Positions 10,343-21,823 of a stretch of DNA of 64,000 nucleotides are shown piece after piece. The stretch is taken from NCBI GenBank assembly GCA_001662425.1, contig BDDC01000139.1, positions 35,261 through 99,260 of the forward strand. The letters are read 5' to 3'. The notes below the pieces were generated by a model. The model saw nothing but the letters and a program-made list of their open reading frames with translations, made no database searches and had not been told where the DNA came from. Source of the stretch: Chlamydomonas sphaeroides. Its lineage: Eukaryota > Chlorophyta > Chlorophyceae > Chlamydomonadales > Chlamydomonadaceae. Every line of letters starts with the position of its first letter. Position 1 is the stretch's first letter. Both the position numbers and the translations under genes were made by a program.

Positions 10343-13300
10343 ATGTCCTTCTTTGTTCCAACACGATTCGTATGGCGCTTCGGCGGACGACAGGCAAGGA
10401 CTTGGCGGCGCTTGCGGGCCTTGTTTCGGGGGCGCATTCTCTCAGCACGCTCCCGCGTTGCATGCAGGTCCACCTATGCGGCTCGTTCACGCGCTGGGTC
10501 GAAACGGTTCCGATGGCACCAGTGGACGGCTCACCTGGAGTCTTTGCAGTGGTCGTTCACCTGCCTCCCGGGCAAGTTGCATGCCGCAGTCGCGCCTGCT
10601 TCCCGCCCTGCAAGCTCACAGACGCTAGCATGACATCAAATTGTGTCTTGCTGCAGGTACCACCAGTATAAGTTCATCGTAGACGGCAGGTGGCGGCACG
10701 ACGAGACCGCCCCGTTTATGCCCGACCCCCTAGGCAACGTCAACAACTGGCTCTTCGTCCGGAGAATAGAACCCGCTCCGGCACCCTTAGCAAAGTGAGC
10801 CCGGGGGCTTCGTCGGCACAACCCGGCACGCCATCGCGGCATCACATCCGCGATGGCCGCCTGGGCAGCGGGAGTGCAGGGCACTCTGCGGCACAGCTTG
10901 GCTGAGAACGGAGGTGACTGGCTGCCCCCTGATGTCAGCACATGACCCTATGTGTTGGTGGTGCTGCCTTTCGCTCCTGCGCGCAGCCCTCTAGGCTTCG
11001 ACCCGCAGCAGCTGGTGGCCGCCCAGCAGGCTGCAGCTCAACAGCAGGCCGCTCAGCAGCAGGCCGCTCAGCAGGCCGCTCAGCAGCAGGCCGCAGCTCA
11101 GCACGAGGCGCAGCAGCAGCTGCTGCAGCAGCACCCCGCGCTTGCTGGCGCATCGGTCGTGGGGTCGCAGCAGCAGGTGGTCCAGGCGCTGACGACGGCG
11201 GCCGGTCCGCCAGCCAGCCAGCACCCGGCACAGCACCAAGGAGACGTAGACATGGGCGGGACCGAGGCGGTCGTGCCGCCCATAGCCATCCACAACCCCA
11301 AGGAGCCGGTGAGGGTGCCGTGTGCGGTAGGGCAGGAGGGTGCCGGTGGCGCGCGCACTGCAGCCAACCTACCGCTGCGGAAGCACCCAGCGTGCTTGAC
11401 GCAGCCGCGCGGTAATCCAGCGGCATATAGGGCTTTTCCGCAGGCAAGTCTGTGGTTGCTTGAAGCGCCCGCGCGGGAGCCTTCATTTGCTGCTGCGCCC
11501 CCTGCCGCTGCACCGTGTTATTGTGACCGCCCCTCTGCGCGCCCCCACCCCTACCCCCGCTTTGTGTACCAGGAGTACACCCGCAAGAAGATCAGCGATT
11601 TCCTGCACTCGCACACGGCGTATGAGCTCATACCCGAGAGCGGCAAGGTGGTGGTGCTGGATGTGGACCTGCCCGTGAGGCAGGCATTCCACGCGCTGCA
11701 CGAGCAGGTGCGACGCAGGGGACCGTCGGTATGTGTGAGGGTTGTGGGGGGAGGTCGGGGGGCATGTCAAGCCGAGGGCAGACCAGCCGGAGCCGCACCA
11801 GCACACAAAGAACGGTCAGCAGGCAGCGATGCTGGTGGGGTAAGGCAACAGCAACGCTATGCATGCGATGCCGGCGCCTAAGGGGCGCTGCCTGCGGGCA
11901 CCCGGCTTTGGCAGCGGCCGCAGTGCTGGCTCACATGCGCATCACATGGTAGCGTCGTCGTGGCTTTGGTTTGGACCACCAGCTGACCCTGCCGCTGGGC
12001 TCCTCCTGTCCGTCGTGCTTCATCGCCGTCCCAGGGCACGGCCTCTGCTCCGCTGTGGGACAGCCAGGACCGCTCCATCCCCGGCGTCATCAGCGCAAGC
12101 GACTTCATCACCATACTGCGCCGCCTGAGGCACTCGGTGTCCTCGGGCGCCAACCCCATGAGCGAGGCGGAGATGGACGCGCACACCATCCGAGGCCTGC
12201 GCGAGGACGCAGCGGGCGAGGGCCGGCCGCCAAAGCGCCTCGTGTACGTGCTGGCGGATGAGGACCTGTCGGTGGTGGTGGCGCGGCTGGCGGCGCACAA
12301 GTGCTCCATGGCGCCTGTGCTCAGCGGGGAGATGGGCGGGCCCGAGGTGCGGCCCGGGGGACAGAGGGGCGCAGACTTGGCCGCGGGCCTGGGGGTGGGG
12401 CCGGGTTGGAAGGTTGGCGTGGGCCCGCGCTTGGTGTCCCAGTTCCATTGGGTGTCGTCATGCGTCCACACCCGCTCCCTGCGTGCCCCCGCCTCTCCGC
12501 TCCCTCCCTCCCTCCGTCCTGCCCGCCCGCCCAGCCGCCCCACGTGCTCCACCTGGCCACGCTGTCGGGTGTGCTAGCCTGCTTGATGCGCCACTTCCGC
12601 GCCTCGCTGGCCTCGCTGCCGCTGCTGAGCCAGCCGCTGGGCTCGCTGCCGCTGGGCACATGGAGCCCCGACGCGGCGGTGGCGCACACGGACTTCCTGC
12701 CGGACTCCAAAGAGAGGCGGCAGTGGCGCAAGCTGCAGGTAGGTGGTGCCGGACGAGGCGGAGCGGGTCAGGAAGAGGGGCGACCGCGGCGCTTGTGGAC
12801 CAATGTCCACTGCACGTGTTGCAGCTATGTTGTGCGTACATGAGGAAGAGAGGGGCAAGGGTTGCAGCACAGGCGGCTGGTCGCGCTCGCCAGTACGGTG
12901 CAGCCGCTGGTGCTCGCTGTTGTAAGCGGCGGTGTGCCCCACTCGCGGCCCCTGTCGCTCCCTCCCCCAGCCGCTCCACACGGTCACGGTGTCCACTCCG
13001 CTGACCACGGCGCTGGCCATGTTGCTGGAGACGGGCGTGTCGGCTCTGCCGGTGGTGGACGAGAAGCGCTGCCTGGTGGACGTGTACGCGCGCAGCCAGA
13101 TCACGGACCTGTGCAAGGGGGGCGCCTACAACAGGCTGCAGTGGGAGGACGTCACGGTGAGGCGGGCGGCGCGGGCCGGCTGGGTTGGGGCGAAAGGGCA
13201 GGTCTGTGTACAGGGCGCGTGTGTACAGCCAAGCAACGTCCAATGGCCGGGTCGTGGCCCGCGTTGTGGCGGTGCATCGGCTGCGGCTGCACCGCGGCCC

Positions 13301-13744
13301 TTGGCACAATGCTAACGTGGCATCCTGCTGCTGGCTCTTCCCCCTGCCCCCGCCGTGCAGGTGGGCCAGGGGTTAACCCTGGCGCAGGTCAACCCCGTGC
13401 CCTGGTCGCAAGCAGGAGGCCCGGCCGGGCCGCCCGGCCCCGCTCCGCCGGCCGGCATGGGCGGCCTGTCGGCAGAGTTCGCGCAGCACCAGGCCGCCGC
13501 GGCCGCCGCCGCGGCGGCGGGCAGCGCGCACGGGCCCGGCGGCCTGACTGCCGGCCCTGCCGGCAGCTTCACGGCACAGAGCGGCGGTCGCGTGTGGCTG
13601 GTGACCAAGGACGACACGCTGCGGACCGTGGTGGAGCGGCTAGCGGTGCCGGGCGTGAGGCGGCTCATCGTCGTGCACCCGGAGACGCGCCGCGTGGAGG
13701 GAATCATCTCGCTCAGCGACGTGGCGCAGTACCTCTTCTTGTAG
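10343..13744 (+). CDS. KINBG: SnRK1/AMPK beta-gamma subunit (CBM plus four CBS domains)
   Basis: Nine exons (10343-10393, 10468-10571, 10657-10794, 10987-11308, 11573-11707, 12035-12346, 12535-12738, 12971-13156, 13361-13744) give a 611-residue protein. Residues 4-100 form an AMPK glycogen-binding domain: VPTRFVWRFGGRQ, CGSFTRWVETVPM, YHQYKFIVDGRWRHD. A Gln/Ala-rich linker follows (about residues 100-150). CBS domains run from about 205 to the end (LDVDLPVRQAFHAL, GVISASDFITIL, SALPVVDEKRCLVDVY, VRRLIVVHPETRRVEGIISLSD), with an Ala/Gly insertion before the last. A CBM fused to gamma-type CBS repeats is the hallmark of plant and algal KIN-beta-gamma, which replaces the separate gamma subunit of the SNF1 energy-sensing kinase. 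Introns 1 and 2 have GC donors; only these keep the CBM in frame. Confidence 0.93.
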
Positions 13745-15595
13745 CGCAGCGCCGCACGGCGGGTGCAGGAGAACTCAAGGGCAAGGCTCGTGGCGGTGTG
13801 CTGGCCGGCGGACAGCCGCTCGCGGGTGCGCCAGGCCCGCCGCGGGACCCGGCGGCAGAGGGCCGGTCAGCCGCCGAGCGAGGCGGCCCGGCCTATGCAG
13901 CCCCGCTTGTGGGCGGCGGCATGCACCTCGGCACCTCGCAGCTCGGCAGCCGCCAGCACAGGGGGCCAGCGCTGAGGCGCGGAGAGAGCTGGTGCAGACC
14001 GGCCCCGTGCCCTGGCGCCTGCTTTGAAGTGAGGCCCGGCCAGTGTGTCGGGCGGTGGTCGGCCTACTTGCCGCCCGCTATGACAGCGGGGCTGTCAACA
14101 GTGTGAGGGCAGCATCGTGCGCTGAGTAGCTGTGAGGAGCGGGCCCCAGGCTGCTGCTGGTCGCGAGCATTCAGCGACCCAGCTCCGGGGCCGAGCGGCG
14201 CGGTCCCTTGGGGACAAGAGGTGGAGACGACGCGGCGGCCCGCGTCAGGGGGGAGCTGCTAGTAACAGGGCGTGTAAAGCGCGAGCGGGGGCGGCCGTGA
14301 CGGTGGTGGAGAGGTGTCGCAGGATGTCGCGCGACTGCCATGAGCCGAGCGAGGTGCTAACAGCGACGTGCATGCCGCATAGCCAGACAGCGGCGGTCTT
14401 CGTACAGGCGGGATGCCAGCACAGCAGGCTCTTGGCCTGAGGCCCGTGCCCGTACGCAGTGCCGCCGCTGCTGGAGACATGCCCTGTAATGCCGCTTGCC
14501 TGCCTTGATGTCGCAAGCAGCAATAACTTCCACGCTGGTTCCAAAGTATTAACGCAGCAATTGCCTGAACCGCGGCAGCAAGTCTGGATGGCAAGTCTAT
14601 GGTTCGTAACACAGTACGTGATCGGCAAGGCACAGCACGCTGCCAGTCCATATCAGGTGCCGTGTGTGCAGAAAAGGTAATGCTCGAGCTGGCAGGAGAG
14701 CATTCCAGGAGCTGGAAGAGTCGCTGACCGGATTCCTAGCACCGGGGATGCGCCCGAGTTGCGCTGGCAGAGCCATGGGGATGGAGGTGTCCCCTAAGAG
14801 TGCGGCGCCCGATGAGCAGCCGCCCCGCCGGACCGTGCTGTGCCGATACACGTTGTGCCGTGACATGTGACGATCTCATTTGGCCCCTCAAACGAGCCGC
14901 AGAGCCCCTTAAACGTTGCGGGTTGGCGGAGATCTTCGTGGCGCCCTGAGGGCGCCCTGAGAGAGGCTGTGTGAGCAGCGTATTTACAGCACAACCGAAA
15001 CTCCGTTCCCGTCACTGTCAAGCAACCGTGCTGCACGCCACGATAACCACGTGCGCACCCCCCTCCTTCGCATCCCCGCCACCGGCATGACCAGGTACTA
15101 CAGCAGCTAACAACAGCCACAACCATACGTGCTGTCAGGGCAGGCGTCCTCACCCTTGGCACAGTGCGCCTGCAGGTCTAGGAGGGCAGCTGTGCAGAGC
15201 CCAAGCTGCTGGGTCAATCCAAGAGGACCGCCTCAGCCCGCGTCCCAGCGAAGATTCCCAGCCGGAGGCCACTAGCCTTCAATCCGCACATGCACCATCT
15301 AGCTAGAGCCAAGTAGCCACCCCGGCCTGACCGTACACATGACGACTGAATGTAAGTGAACGCCAACGGACGGTCATGATGGGCAAGCTGCAGATAGCAG
15401 CGATCTGCGAGCCTTCGCTCATAGGCGAGGACACCTCAGAGTCCAGCAGCCGCTCTCGGTTCCTCAAGGAAAGGAGCACCCCACGAGTCGCCGGGCCCGC
15501 CCACGCAGGCGGCGCACTAGGAGATCACATCTGGTTGTCCCCGAGCGTCAACGCGCCAGGGATACGCTGTGTTACCCGTGGTCTGCGGCTCCTCG
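13745..15595. other. Convergent 3' regions and spacer
   Basis: It holds the 3' UTR of the plus-strand kinase-subunit gene and, from the other side, of the minus-strand 90-residue gene. TTTACA at 14983-14988 gives TGTAAA on the minus strand and may be the latter's polyadenylation signal, about 610 bases past its stop. A short inverted repeat (GGCGCCC-TGA-GGGCGCC) sits at 14940-14956. No other gene supported. Confidence 0.5.
14273..14277 (+). terminator. TGTAA polyadenylation motif, SnRK1 beta-gamma gene
   Basis: TGTAA is the usual polyadenylation signal of chlamydomonadalean algae. This copy is 529 bases after the stop codon. Another at about 14482 is an alternative. Confidence 0.5.
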
Positions 15596-16217
15596 TTAGT
15601 ACAGGGACGGCTTCTGGCCCAGCCAGGGATTTCTGGTATCCTTGATGACCGGGGGAGGGTCGCGCAAGTTGAGCTGCCTGCGCGCAGGGCGGGGAAAAGC
15701 AGGAGGTGCGGAGGGAGGGGCACACGGCAACGTTGCTCGCCATCCCCTGCCAACCCACACGGAGTGGCGTATGTTATGTTGCAGGCGCCCGGCGAGGCCG
15801 TGCAGAGAATATAGACAATCAGGGCGCTGCCTACAAAACCCGCCAATTTGGCGCACGACCAGGCGAGACGGGACAAGGCGAGACGGATGGGACGCGCACG
15901 TAAACCCCAGCTCCCGTCAGCTGCGTGCTGCGAGGCCTGCCCCCGGCCCGTACGCACCGCAGCAGCTCCAGCACGCTCGGCAGCTGCGTGTCCGAGAACA
16001 GACGCACGACACGAGGGCTAAGCTTGCCCAGCTCCAGAACGCGCTGCATCACCAAAGCAGATGTTAGAACCAGGCCCGAAGCGTCAACGCCCCTCGCGCT
16101 GGGCTAACCTACACGAAGTAAGAAGACTGCAAGATCGTCGGGCACGCCCTCAAGCGACTTGATTGTCGATATGTGCTGCGCGAGGCTCTCAAGGCTAAGC
16201 TCAAGCAGACTGCTCAT
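15596..16217 (-). CDS. Small protein of unknown function, 90 residues, 3 exons
   Basis: Exons 16217-16113, 16043-15958 and 15677-15596 join in frame from the ATG at 16217 to TAA. The protein begins MSSLLELSLESLAQHIS, continues with SLEGVPDDLAVFLLRRVLELGKLSPRV and SDTQLPSVLELLRQLNLRD, and ends GQKPSLY. It is helical and leucine-rich, with no signal peptide or membrane span. It resembles the N-terminal part of some plant leucine-rich-repeat proteins, so it could be a short stand-alone relative; I cannot name it. It lies only about 390 bases downstream of the dynein gene's stop on the same strand. Three clean GT-AG-compatible junctions make it a credible gene. Confidence 0.65.
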
Positions 16218-16269
16218 CGCCCCATCTGTTCTTGCAAACTGTATTGGTGAGCTGTGGGCGCAAATTGCT

Positions 16270-16274
16270 TTACA
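16270..16274 (-). terminator. TGTAA polyadenylation motif, DHC1
   Basis: TTACA on the + strand reads TGTAA on the minus strand, 333 bases after the dynein stop codon. Cleavage 10-15 bases further on would fall only about 40 bases before the ATG of the next minus-strand gene. Confidence 0.5.
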
Positions 16275-16606
16275 AGGTCCCAATACAGCGTTACTGACGT
16301 TTGGCACGGCAGTACAACCCTGCCAACCCCAAGGTCCCCCGCGAACCCCCAGCCATATATTCGTCCTGCCCCCGCCCATACACAGACCCAGCATGCACAT
16401 ACGCAGTTAACCCCTCTTGCTATAGCAGATCCTGACAAAGCGCTCGACGCCCAACGCAGCGTTGCACGAAGCATCTGTACGCGCCGGTATGCAGCAATTC
16501 ACAATGATTGAACTAAAGCGAAGCCAACGATGCAGCCCGCGTGGTCCCGCGCCGGCGACGCCCGACAACCGCTAGGTACATCGTCAGGACGGACTATTCA
16601 ACCATT

Positions 16607-19600
16607 CTATTGGTCGATGTTCAGCACCAGCGCCACGCCCTGCAGAACCCAGTGGCTCGAGTGCTCTGAGGTGGCCAGGTCTGCGTCGAACACCAGCCCC
16701 ACGCCCATTGCGTTCCGCCGCGCCTGCGTCACGTAGACGGGGGCCCGGAACGTGTTCGCGAGCTTGAGCTTGTTGGCCTCAATGGGGATGACCTGGAGGA
16801 TGGGCAGCTCCGTGACCAGGACCTGCAGGCAGCGGAGTGCATCGGGGGAGGAACGTCAAGCTAAGCCAGTGTTTGGCAACTGGTGGTAGACCCTACACTC
16901 TTCATCCTGCTCTTCGCATCCTTTCACTCGGGGCTTATCGCTGTGCGGTAGAAGCGTTGCTGATAATGTGTTGTGCAGCGCAGCCAACGATATCGCCTTC
17001 CCCGCCGCCCTCCGGGCTGGCCTTCCGCGGCCCCCCGCACCTTGGGGTCCTGCTTCCGCAGCTGGCTGGCCTCCATGTCCCAGGCCGCGCCCTCCAGATG
17101 CAGGCCCGACATGTAGCAGCCGTACTTGGGCCGCTCCGAGATCTGGTAGGGGTCCGTGTACTTGGTGACCTTGGTGTACAGGGTGCTCTTGTCCAGCGGC
17201 CAGCCCTTGTCGCGGCAGGCCGCCTGCACCAGCGCAGCGATGTAGGTCTCGGGGATGTGCAGCCCGCTGAGCCACATGACCTTGGGCTCGCCATGCTCCG
17301 TCCACTCCTTGTACTGCCGGTAGCGCCGCCCGAACCACAGCATCCACGCGCCCAGCGCCTTCTCGGTAGCTGGGTTGAGGCGCGCCCACATGGCGGGCAG
17401 CTTGCCGTTGAACAGGCTGCTGGCCAGCTCCTCCAGCCGCGACGAGAAGCCGATCTCGCCGCTCAGCGCACGCTGCAGGTCGCGCAGCGAGGCCACCATG
17501 ACCGCCAGCACGTCATTCCAGCGCTCCAGCTCCTGCAGCAGCACCACCTGCGCGCCACGGGGTAGGGGAAAGAGTGCAGCAGAGGAAAGGGGAGGTGAGG
17601 GCCACGGCGAGGAGACCACACAGGCTCAGCCAGCGGCCGGCATCCGCAAGATGGGGGCATCAAGGCGCCTCGGGAGCACCGGCTGCTTGAGCCGAGCAGC
17701 GCTGTGGCAGCAGCAGCGCACCTGCGTGGGGCTGGGCGTGCCTAGCTCCTTGCGCAGCTGCGGCAGGTCGAAGGGCTCGGGGATCTTGGCGCTGATGTCG
17801 CGCGCCACACCGCCGATGAACTCCTCGCGTGCCACACCGCCGCCGCCGCCGCCCGTCCTGGGCTGCAGGTCCACCAGGTCGGTCCATATGGCCTTGGTGG
17901 CGGACGTGTAGTACGAGATGTCGGCATTGGCGTGCAGCCCAAAGGCCTCAGGACTCTGCATGGGGGATAGGAGGAGGGCAGGGCGCCGGCGGGAGCGTCA
18001 GCGCGAGCGCCAATGCCGGCATGCGGCAGCTGCGAGCACTGAGGCTGCCAGGTCGCGGCGCATCGCGCTATATGGTCGCAGCAGTTGTCGGCCATACCTG
18101 CACCAGCGGCAGCGCCTCGACGGCCTTGAGGTAGACGTCCCTGGGGCCGGTGGCTGGGATGGCGATCTCGTAGTCCTTGCAGCTGTAGAAGCGGAAGGGC
18201 TGGAAGGTGTCGAACAGAAAGTCGCCCAGGTACTCGTCCAGGTAGGTGGTCAGGATGCGCCGGTCGTACGAGTCCGACACACGGCCGCCGTACATGGCCT
18301 AAGACGAGGGCACAGCGAATGGAGTTAGGCGGCGGCGTTGGGCGTTCGAGGACGGGCACGGGTCAGGGGATGAGCAACAGACACGCCGGCACTGCCACCC
18401 GCCTATTGTGCTCACCTCGCCAATGAGATAGCGCAGCGTGCCCCACGGTATGAGGTCGTCCTGTGCGTCCCAGGCCTTGGTCAGGTAGGTGGAGATGAGG
18501 GCCATGGAGATGCGGAAGTCCGTCTCGTTGAAGTCGTACGGCACGTTCCAGCCCAGCTTGCCGTACTTGCGCCGCTCCTGCACTACGGCGTGGAAGAAGC
18601 CCAGAACGTAGACCAGTGGCCGGAAGGCGTTGTGCGGGCAGTCGGCCAGCACCTCCTCCGTGATCTTGGAGTAGCTCTGCCGCATGTTGAGCTTGAGGCC
18701 GTTGGGCGGCTCGGTGACCACCTGGGGTCGGGAGTTGGGGGCGCAGGATGGAGAGTGGCTCAGACGCTCCACCTCGGCGGACATCGGCAGAGATGACCGC
18801 TCCACACTGGCCTCGCGCACTGCGCCCCTACACCGCACGGGGCCGCCTCACCTTAAGCGAGCGCTGCAGCACGCCCAGCGGGAAGCGGTCGGTGGGCTCG
18901 GTGGTGAGCCACAGGCGGAAGTCGGGGTGCGGCTTGACAATCTTCTCCAGGATCTTCTCCAGCGTCTTGAGCCAGGTTGGCAGCAGGTGGCAGTTTTGCA
19001 GCATGATCCACAGCCCGCGGGTGGCGCCCGTCTCGATGAGCTCCTGGGCCTTGGGGCCCATGCCCTGGCCCAGGGCCATATACTTGAGCTTGGCGCCGGG
19101 CCTGCGGGGGAAGGCAGGCGGGGGTGGACGGCGCAGGAGGGTAAGCCGCAGCCGCTGCGCCACGTGTCACGAGGAGCAATCTGTGGTACCTGTGAGCCCC
19201 GCCCCGCAGCAGCCAAGCCCCATCCCGCCCAATGTCCGCACCTGAAGCCCATTTCCTCGCCCAGCTTGAACACGTCGAAGGCGGGGTCGGCTCCCGGTGA
19301 CAGCACGAATACGATGGGCGTGTTCTCGCTGCTTTGCTTGTAGATGGAGCGGTACTCGAGCACGGGCGGCTGCACGTACTTCTCGCCCATGACGCCGATC
19401 ACGAAGCGCGTGATGCCCACCGTCACGCGATCCATACGCAGGCATCGCAGCAGGCACAGCTTCTCAAAGTCGCCCAGCATGGAGTCGTAGCCGCACGGCA
19501 GCGACGACTCCTCAGGCGCCTCCAGGTCGTAGTAGGTGCGCCACGCCGCCTCGTCCATCTCCACGTCGTTGGCCAGGCTGGGGGCGCGGGCATAGGGCCG

Positions 19601-21823
19601 GCAAGGGTTGGGGACGGGGACGTGAGGGCAGCATATCGGACCACCGCAGCTGCGGCTGACTAGCGGGGGCATCCGTGCGGGAACCTTGCGCTATCGAGGC
19701 CCTCTATCGGTCTGCCAGCCCGCTCGTGTATGTGCACGCCGGCGCCCACCAACCTGGCCAGCGCGTGCATGCGGCCGTCCGGTCCGGTCTTCTTCTGGCC
19801 CAGCTCCACCAGCCGCATTAGGTCCTGCCAGCCGGCGTCGGGGAACCAGTCAAAGGGCTTGCGCCGGGCGGCCTTCTCCAGCGACAGGTTGCCCTTGAGG
19901 AAGAAGTCCAGCAGCTGCGGGTCCAGCGGCGTGTCGCCCTCCAGGATCTTGGCCGTCATCTGGAACGAAAACATGAGCTTGTGGCGCTCGAACAGGCCCA
20001 GGCAGGTGTAGGCATACACGTCGTAGGTGAGGGTGTCGATGATGTTGCGCAGGCGGCCCTCAATGCTGGCGTCGCGCCGCGAGTTGTGCAGCGAGCCGTT
20101 GAAGACTACCAGGAAGGACGCTAGCGAGTACTCGTACATGTTGGTGATTGCGGACAGGCTGGCGATGACGAAGAACAGGATGGCGCCGCGCTTGGCGGCG
20201 GGGCTGTAGCGCACGCGCGTCTCCTCGATCTCGGCGGCCGTCACCTGCACGGGGCAGCGCGCGTGACTGTGCGTGAGCCTATGCACATGCGTCGGACGGC
20301 TGCACGGAGGCGCCATGCGGCCAGGACTCTATACCGACCCTGCCTGCCGCCAGCAACGGTTCGGCCCCCCTGCACGCGCGCTTGCGGCCGCACCTTGGAC
20401 GCCTCGAGCTTCTCCGCAATCTCCACGGCCTTGAGCTTGGCGCTCTCCAGCGTGGCGATGAGCTCGCTGTTGTCCAGGATGTTGCCCTGCGCGTTGCTCA
20501 GCTCGCGCAGCAGTGTGTCCTCCAGCGCCTGCAGCGTGGCCTTGTTCTCGCTCATCTGCTTGATCAGCGCCTCGCGCGCCTCCTCCAGGTCCGACCGCTC
20601 GTGGCGCAGCGTCACGTTGAGCAGTTGCTCCGTGAGACCCTGCGGGCGCACGGGCAAGAAAGCAGCCGGCGCTCAGGCCACGAGCCTGCTGACGCAGCGC
20701 GGCGCAGTGGCGGCGCAGCCCGCCATAGACACACCACAATGTGCAGGTCGCCTTTGGGCAAGTCACGTTTCCCTCGCCCCCGCCACTGGCGCACCTGCTG
20801 CGTGACTCCGTAGTTGATGATCATGGTCTTGCCGCTGATCTCGGGGCCGTAGTGCGGGTTGGACAGCTTGGACGTCATGTACAGCCGGAAGTTGCTGTCC
20901 CACTCCACCTCCTTGTCGCCCAGCTTGATTACGCTCTTGCCGCTCGCGCCTGCACATGACAAGGCAACCCGCGGGTGACGCACGCAGCCAACAATCTCGG
21001 CATCTGCTGCAGCCCACGCATACGCAGGCGTGTGACAGTCGGGAGTCCCGGGCTGCTGCGCTGTTCTGCTCCTCACCCGCCACCAGGTTCTTCTCCAGCA
21101 CGGGATCGATGACGGGGTCGATGTACTCGTCCAGGTTCTCAAACAGGAAGGGGAAGCCGTACTGGATAGACAGCTCCAGCTGCTTCAAGAAGTCCGAGTC
21201 GTTGAACGTCTTGACCTTGCCCTCCAGCATCTTGCCCTCGCGGTTCTTGATCCAGTTGACGGCTTGCATCTGCCGGCGTGGGCGAGGGAGCGCGGCAGTA
21301 ACCATGGAGCGTGGTTGCGGCTTTTGCACTGCCATGCGTTTTGCCGCTCGGCCCTGCACACCCCACTTTCATTTCGCGCCCGCTCCCCAGTTCTGCACGC
21401 GCACAGGCCCCAGCCCCAAGCCGCACCTGGGGGTCGATGCACAGCGGCCAGCGATTGGCCCGCACTGTGAGGATGCCGTTCTGAATGGACAGCTCGTCGC
21501 TGGGCAGCCCCTCGCTGGCCCACGTCGTCGTCTCCACATCGCTGGTCAGCAGCGCCTCCAGCCGGAACGGCTGCGTCAGCGGCACCATGCGCTCCAGCAC
21601 GTCGTCCTGCCACATCTCGTACACCATGGCGTGGCGGTACGTGGCGGTAAAGGCGCCCGTGTACGACAGGAAGGACGAGGTGAGCAGGCAGTCGCCGATG
21701 AGGCGGTCGCGGCGGGCCTCCAGGTCAGCGATGTCGCGCGTCCAGCGTTCGCGCTCCGAACCCAGGCCGGCAATGAGCTTGGAGGCGGCGATGAGGCGGC
21801 GCTCCATGATGTCAGCCTTGGAC
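16607..21823 (-). other. DHC1: DHC1 AAA5, AAA6 and C-terminal domain
   Basis: AAA5 begins in the exon at 21823-21427 (IMERRLIAASKLIAGLGSE, GDCLLTSSFLSYTGAFT). AAA6 covers the exons from about 20246 to 18416 (AILFFVIASLSAITNMYEYS, FVLSPGADP, LWIMLQNCHLLPTWLK). The C-terminal domain follows (GLHIPETYIAALVQAACRDK, HWVLQGVALVLNIDQ-stop). AAA5 and AAA6 lack functional P-loops, as in all dyneins. A run of six glycines lies in the exon near 17840. Confidence 0.88.
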
